Shown here: piece after piece, positions 5,510 through 6,469 of the stretch
Layout: each line of letters starts with the position of its first letter
Position numbering within the stretch: position 1 is the stretch's first letter
Source: Thermodesulfatator atlanticus
GTDB taxonomy: Bacteria; Desulfobacterota; Thermodesulfobacteria; Thermodesulfobacteriales; Thermodesulfatatoraceae
Assembly: GCA_011321895.1 (NCBI GenBank)
Contig: DROK01000215.1
Span: 1 to 6,469 of the forward strand
DNA: 6,469 nucleotides
Reading direction: 5' to 3'
Notes under the pieces: generated by a model
What the model was told of the DNA's origin: nothing
Database searches by the model: none
Seen by the model: only the letters and a program-made list of their open reading frames with translations
Position numbers and translations under genes: made by a program

Positions 5510-6469
5510 TCCAGGTGGACGCACAATTTTTCCAGTTCTTCCAGACAACTTTTGACCTTTTCGTCTGCCAGATGCCCTTCACAATCCAGGAAAAAGAAAT
5601 AACGCCAGGGTTCACTCTTGGCCGGCCGGCTTTCTATTTTGGAAAGGTTGATGTTGCGCTTGGCAAAACAGCGCAAGACTTCAAAAAGTGCCCCCGGACG
5701 GTCGGAAATACTGAAGAAAATGGAGGTCTTATCGCGCCCGGTAGGGGTGGTCTTTTCCTTACCGATCACCCAGAAACGGGTCACGTTGCCCCGAAAATCT
5801 TCGATGTTATGGGCCACCACCTGGAGGTGATAGGTCCGCGCCGCCAAAGGGCTGGCTATGGCCGCCACAGAAGGGTCAACCGCTGCCCACCTGGCGGCAA
5901 AGGCCGTAGAAGAGACCTCCTCAACCGGTACCGAAGGAAGATTCTTGCGCAACCAGCGGCGGCATTGCGCCAGCGCGTGGGGGTGCGAGAGGACCTTCTT
6001 GATGTCCTCTTTACGCCCGGTCTGGTTTAAGAGATCGTGGCTGATGGGGACAAAGACTTCACCGCAGACTTTGAGCTTGTATTCGGAGAAGGCGTCAAGG
6101 GTGGCGGAAACCGTACCCTCAATGGAATTCTCCACCGGGACCACCCCAAACCTGGTGCGCTGCGCCTCGGTCTCTTCAAATACGTCAAGGAGGGCCTCCT
6201 GCGGCCTGAAATCCGCAGCGTGGCCAAAGAATTTGATGGCCGCCATATGACTGAACGTGGCTTCCGGCCCCAGGTAAGCCACTTTGAGGGGTTCTTGGGC
6301 GGTACGGCAGGTATGAACTATTTCCAGAAAAATGGCCTTCAAGGCCTCTTCCGGGAAGACCCCCGCGTTTTCCGCCAAGATCCTCTCAATAACGGCGCGT
6401 TCCCGCCCCAGGTCCAGAACCTCGACCCCTAGCTGTCGTTTGAGCGCCCCCACTTCTTTTACCACGGCC
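5473..6469 (-). CDS. pheA: Chorismate mutase/prephenate dehydratase (P-protein), N-terminus beyond window
   Basis: About 331 codons are visible and the frame is open to the window edge. The GTG at 6465 lies inside the chorismate mutase domain and is not the start; roughly 30 residues are missing. The enzyme turns chorismate into prephenate and then phenylpyruvate for phenylalanine synthesis. Numbering from that GTG: the AroQ remnant has K9, D18, R21, E22 and Q57 matching E. coli catalytic K39, D48, R51, E52 and Q88. Prephenate dehydratase runs from about 61 (VAYLGPEATFS), with VPVENSIEG at 109, SHPHALAQC at 160, SSTAFAA at 185 and NIEDFRGNVTRFWVIG at 220. An ACT domain follows (about 247-320) with RPGAL and the IESRP motif at 277-281, which in this family binds Phe, so feedback inhibition is expected. 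The end overlaps the next gene. Confidence 0.96.
   Translation of the reverse strand, partial: AVVKEVGALKRQLGVEVLDLGRERAVIERILAENAGVFPEEALKAIFLEIVHTCRTAQEPLKVAYLGPEATFSHMAAIKFFGHAADFRPQEALLDVFEETEAQRTRFGVVPVENSIEGTVSATLDAFSEYKLKVCGEVFVPISHDLLNQTGRKEDIKKVLSHPHALAQCRRWLRKNLPSVPVEEVSSTAFAARWAAVDPSVAAIASPLAARTYHLQVVAHNIEDFRGNVTRFWVIGKEKTTPTGRDKTSIFFSISDRPGALFEVLRCFAKRNINLSKIESRPAKSEPWRYFFFLDCEGHLADEKVKSCLEELEKLCVHLEWLGSYPAGEAP

Noticed and set aside
5461..6030. 189-codon plus-strand ORF
   Set aside because: It is antisense to the prephenate dehydratase and ACT domains of pheA; no start signal or domain.
6463..6465. GTG as the start of pheA
   Set aside because: The open frame continues to the edge, and the codon falls inside the chorismate mutase helix just before the conserved Lys, so the real start is outside the window.
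1..6469. CRISPR array, tRNA or rRNA genes, insertion sequence, phage or defence genes
   Set aside because: No regularly spaced direct repeats, tRNA cloverleaf, rRNA segment, transposase or defence-type domain was seen on either strand.

Overview
The window looks like an ordinary chromosomal segment of a diderm bacterium, roughly 54% G+C by eye. The proteins are rich in Glu, Arg, Lys, Leu and Ala. The arrangement of lysS directly followed by a LolC/LolE-type lipoprotein-export permease, together with an FmdB-type zinc ribbon, a TtcA-family tRNA thiolase and a fused chorismate mutase/prephenate dehydratase, reminds me of Thermodesulfobacteriota/deltaproteobacterial genomes, possibly a thermophile. 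That placement is inference from gene order and protein character, not a database result.

Layout. On the minus strand, reading from high to low coordinates, there are two transcription blocks. Block A (6469 to 4725) holds the 3' part of pheA (cut by the window edge), an overlapping gene for an uncharacterised HExxH putative metalloprotein, and an FmdB-family zinc-ribbon gene 2 nt further on. Block B (about 3611 to 1) holds a compact UvrD/Rep-type helicase, a 76-residue protein of unknown function, lysS, and the start of a LolC/LolE permease that overlaps lysS in ATGA and runs off the window. Between the blocks, one plus-strand gene (3827-4573) encodes a TtcA-family PP-loop protein. It is divergent from the helicase and convergent with the FmdB gene.

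Non-coding space is small. The divergent gap (about 3612-3826) holds a possible 27-codon hydrophobic ORF, two GGTACC palindromes one helical turn apart and a weak candidate helicase promoter. The convergent gap (4574-4724) holds a perfect 18-bp palindrome leading into what looks like a degenerate copy of a widely dispersed GTCATTGCGAG...GCAATCTC-type repeat, then a separate strong GC-rich hairpin. No other stretch longer than 300 bases lacks a gene.

Block B mixes translation (LysRS), envelope lipoprotein export and DNA unwinding, so its members may be linked by co-transcription rather than by a shared pathway. No convincing new multi-gene system is visible. The most interesting items are the HExxH protein, the compact helicase with an ambiguous start, and the two elements in the convergent gap.
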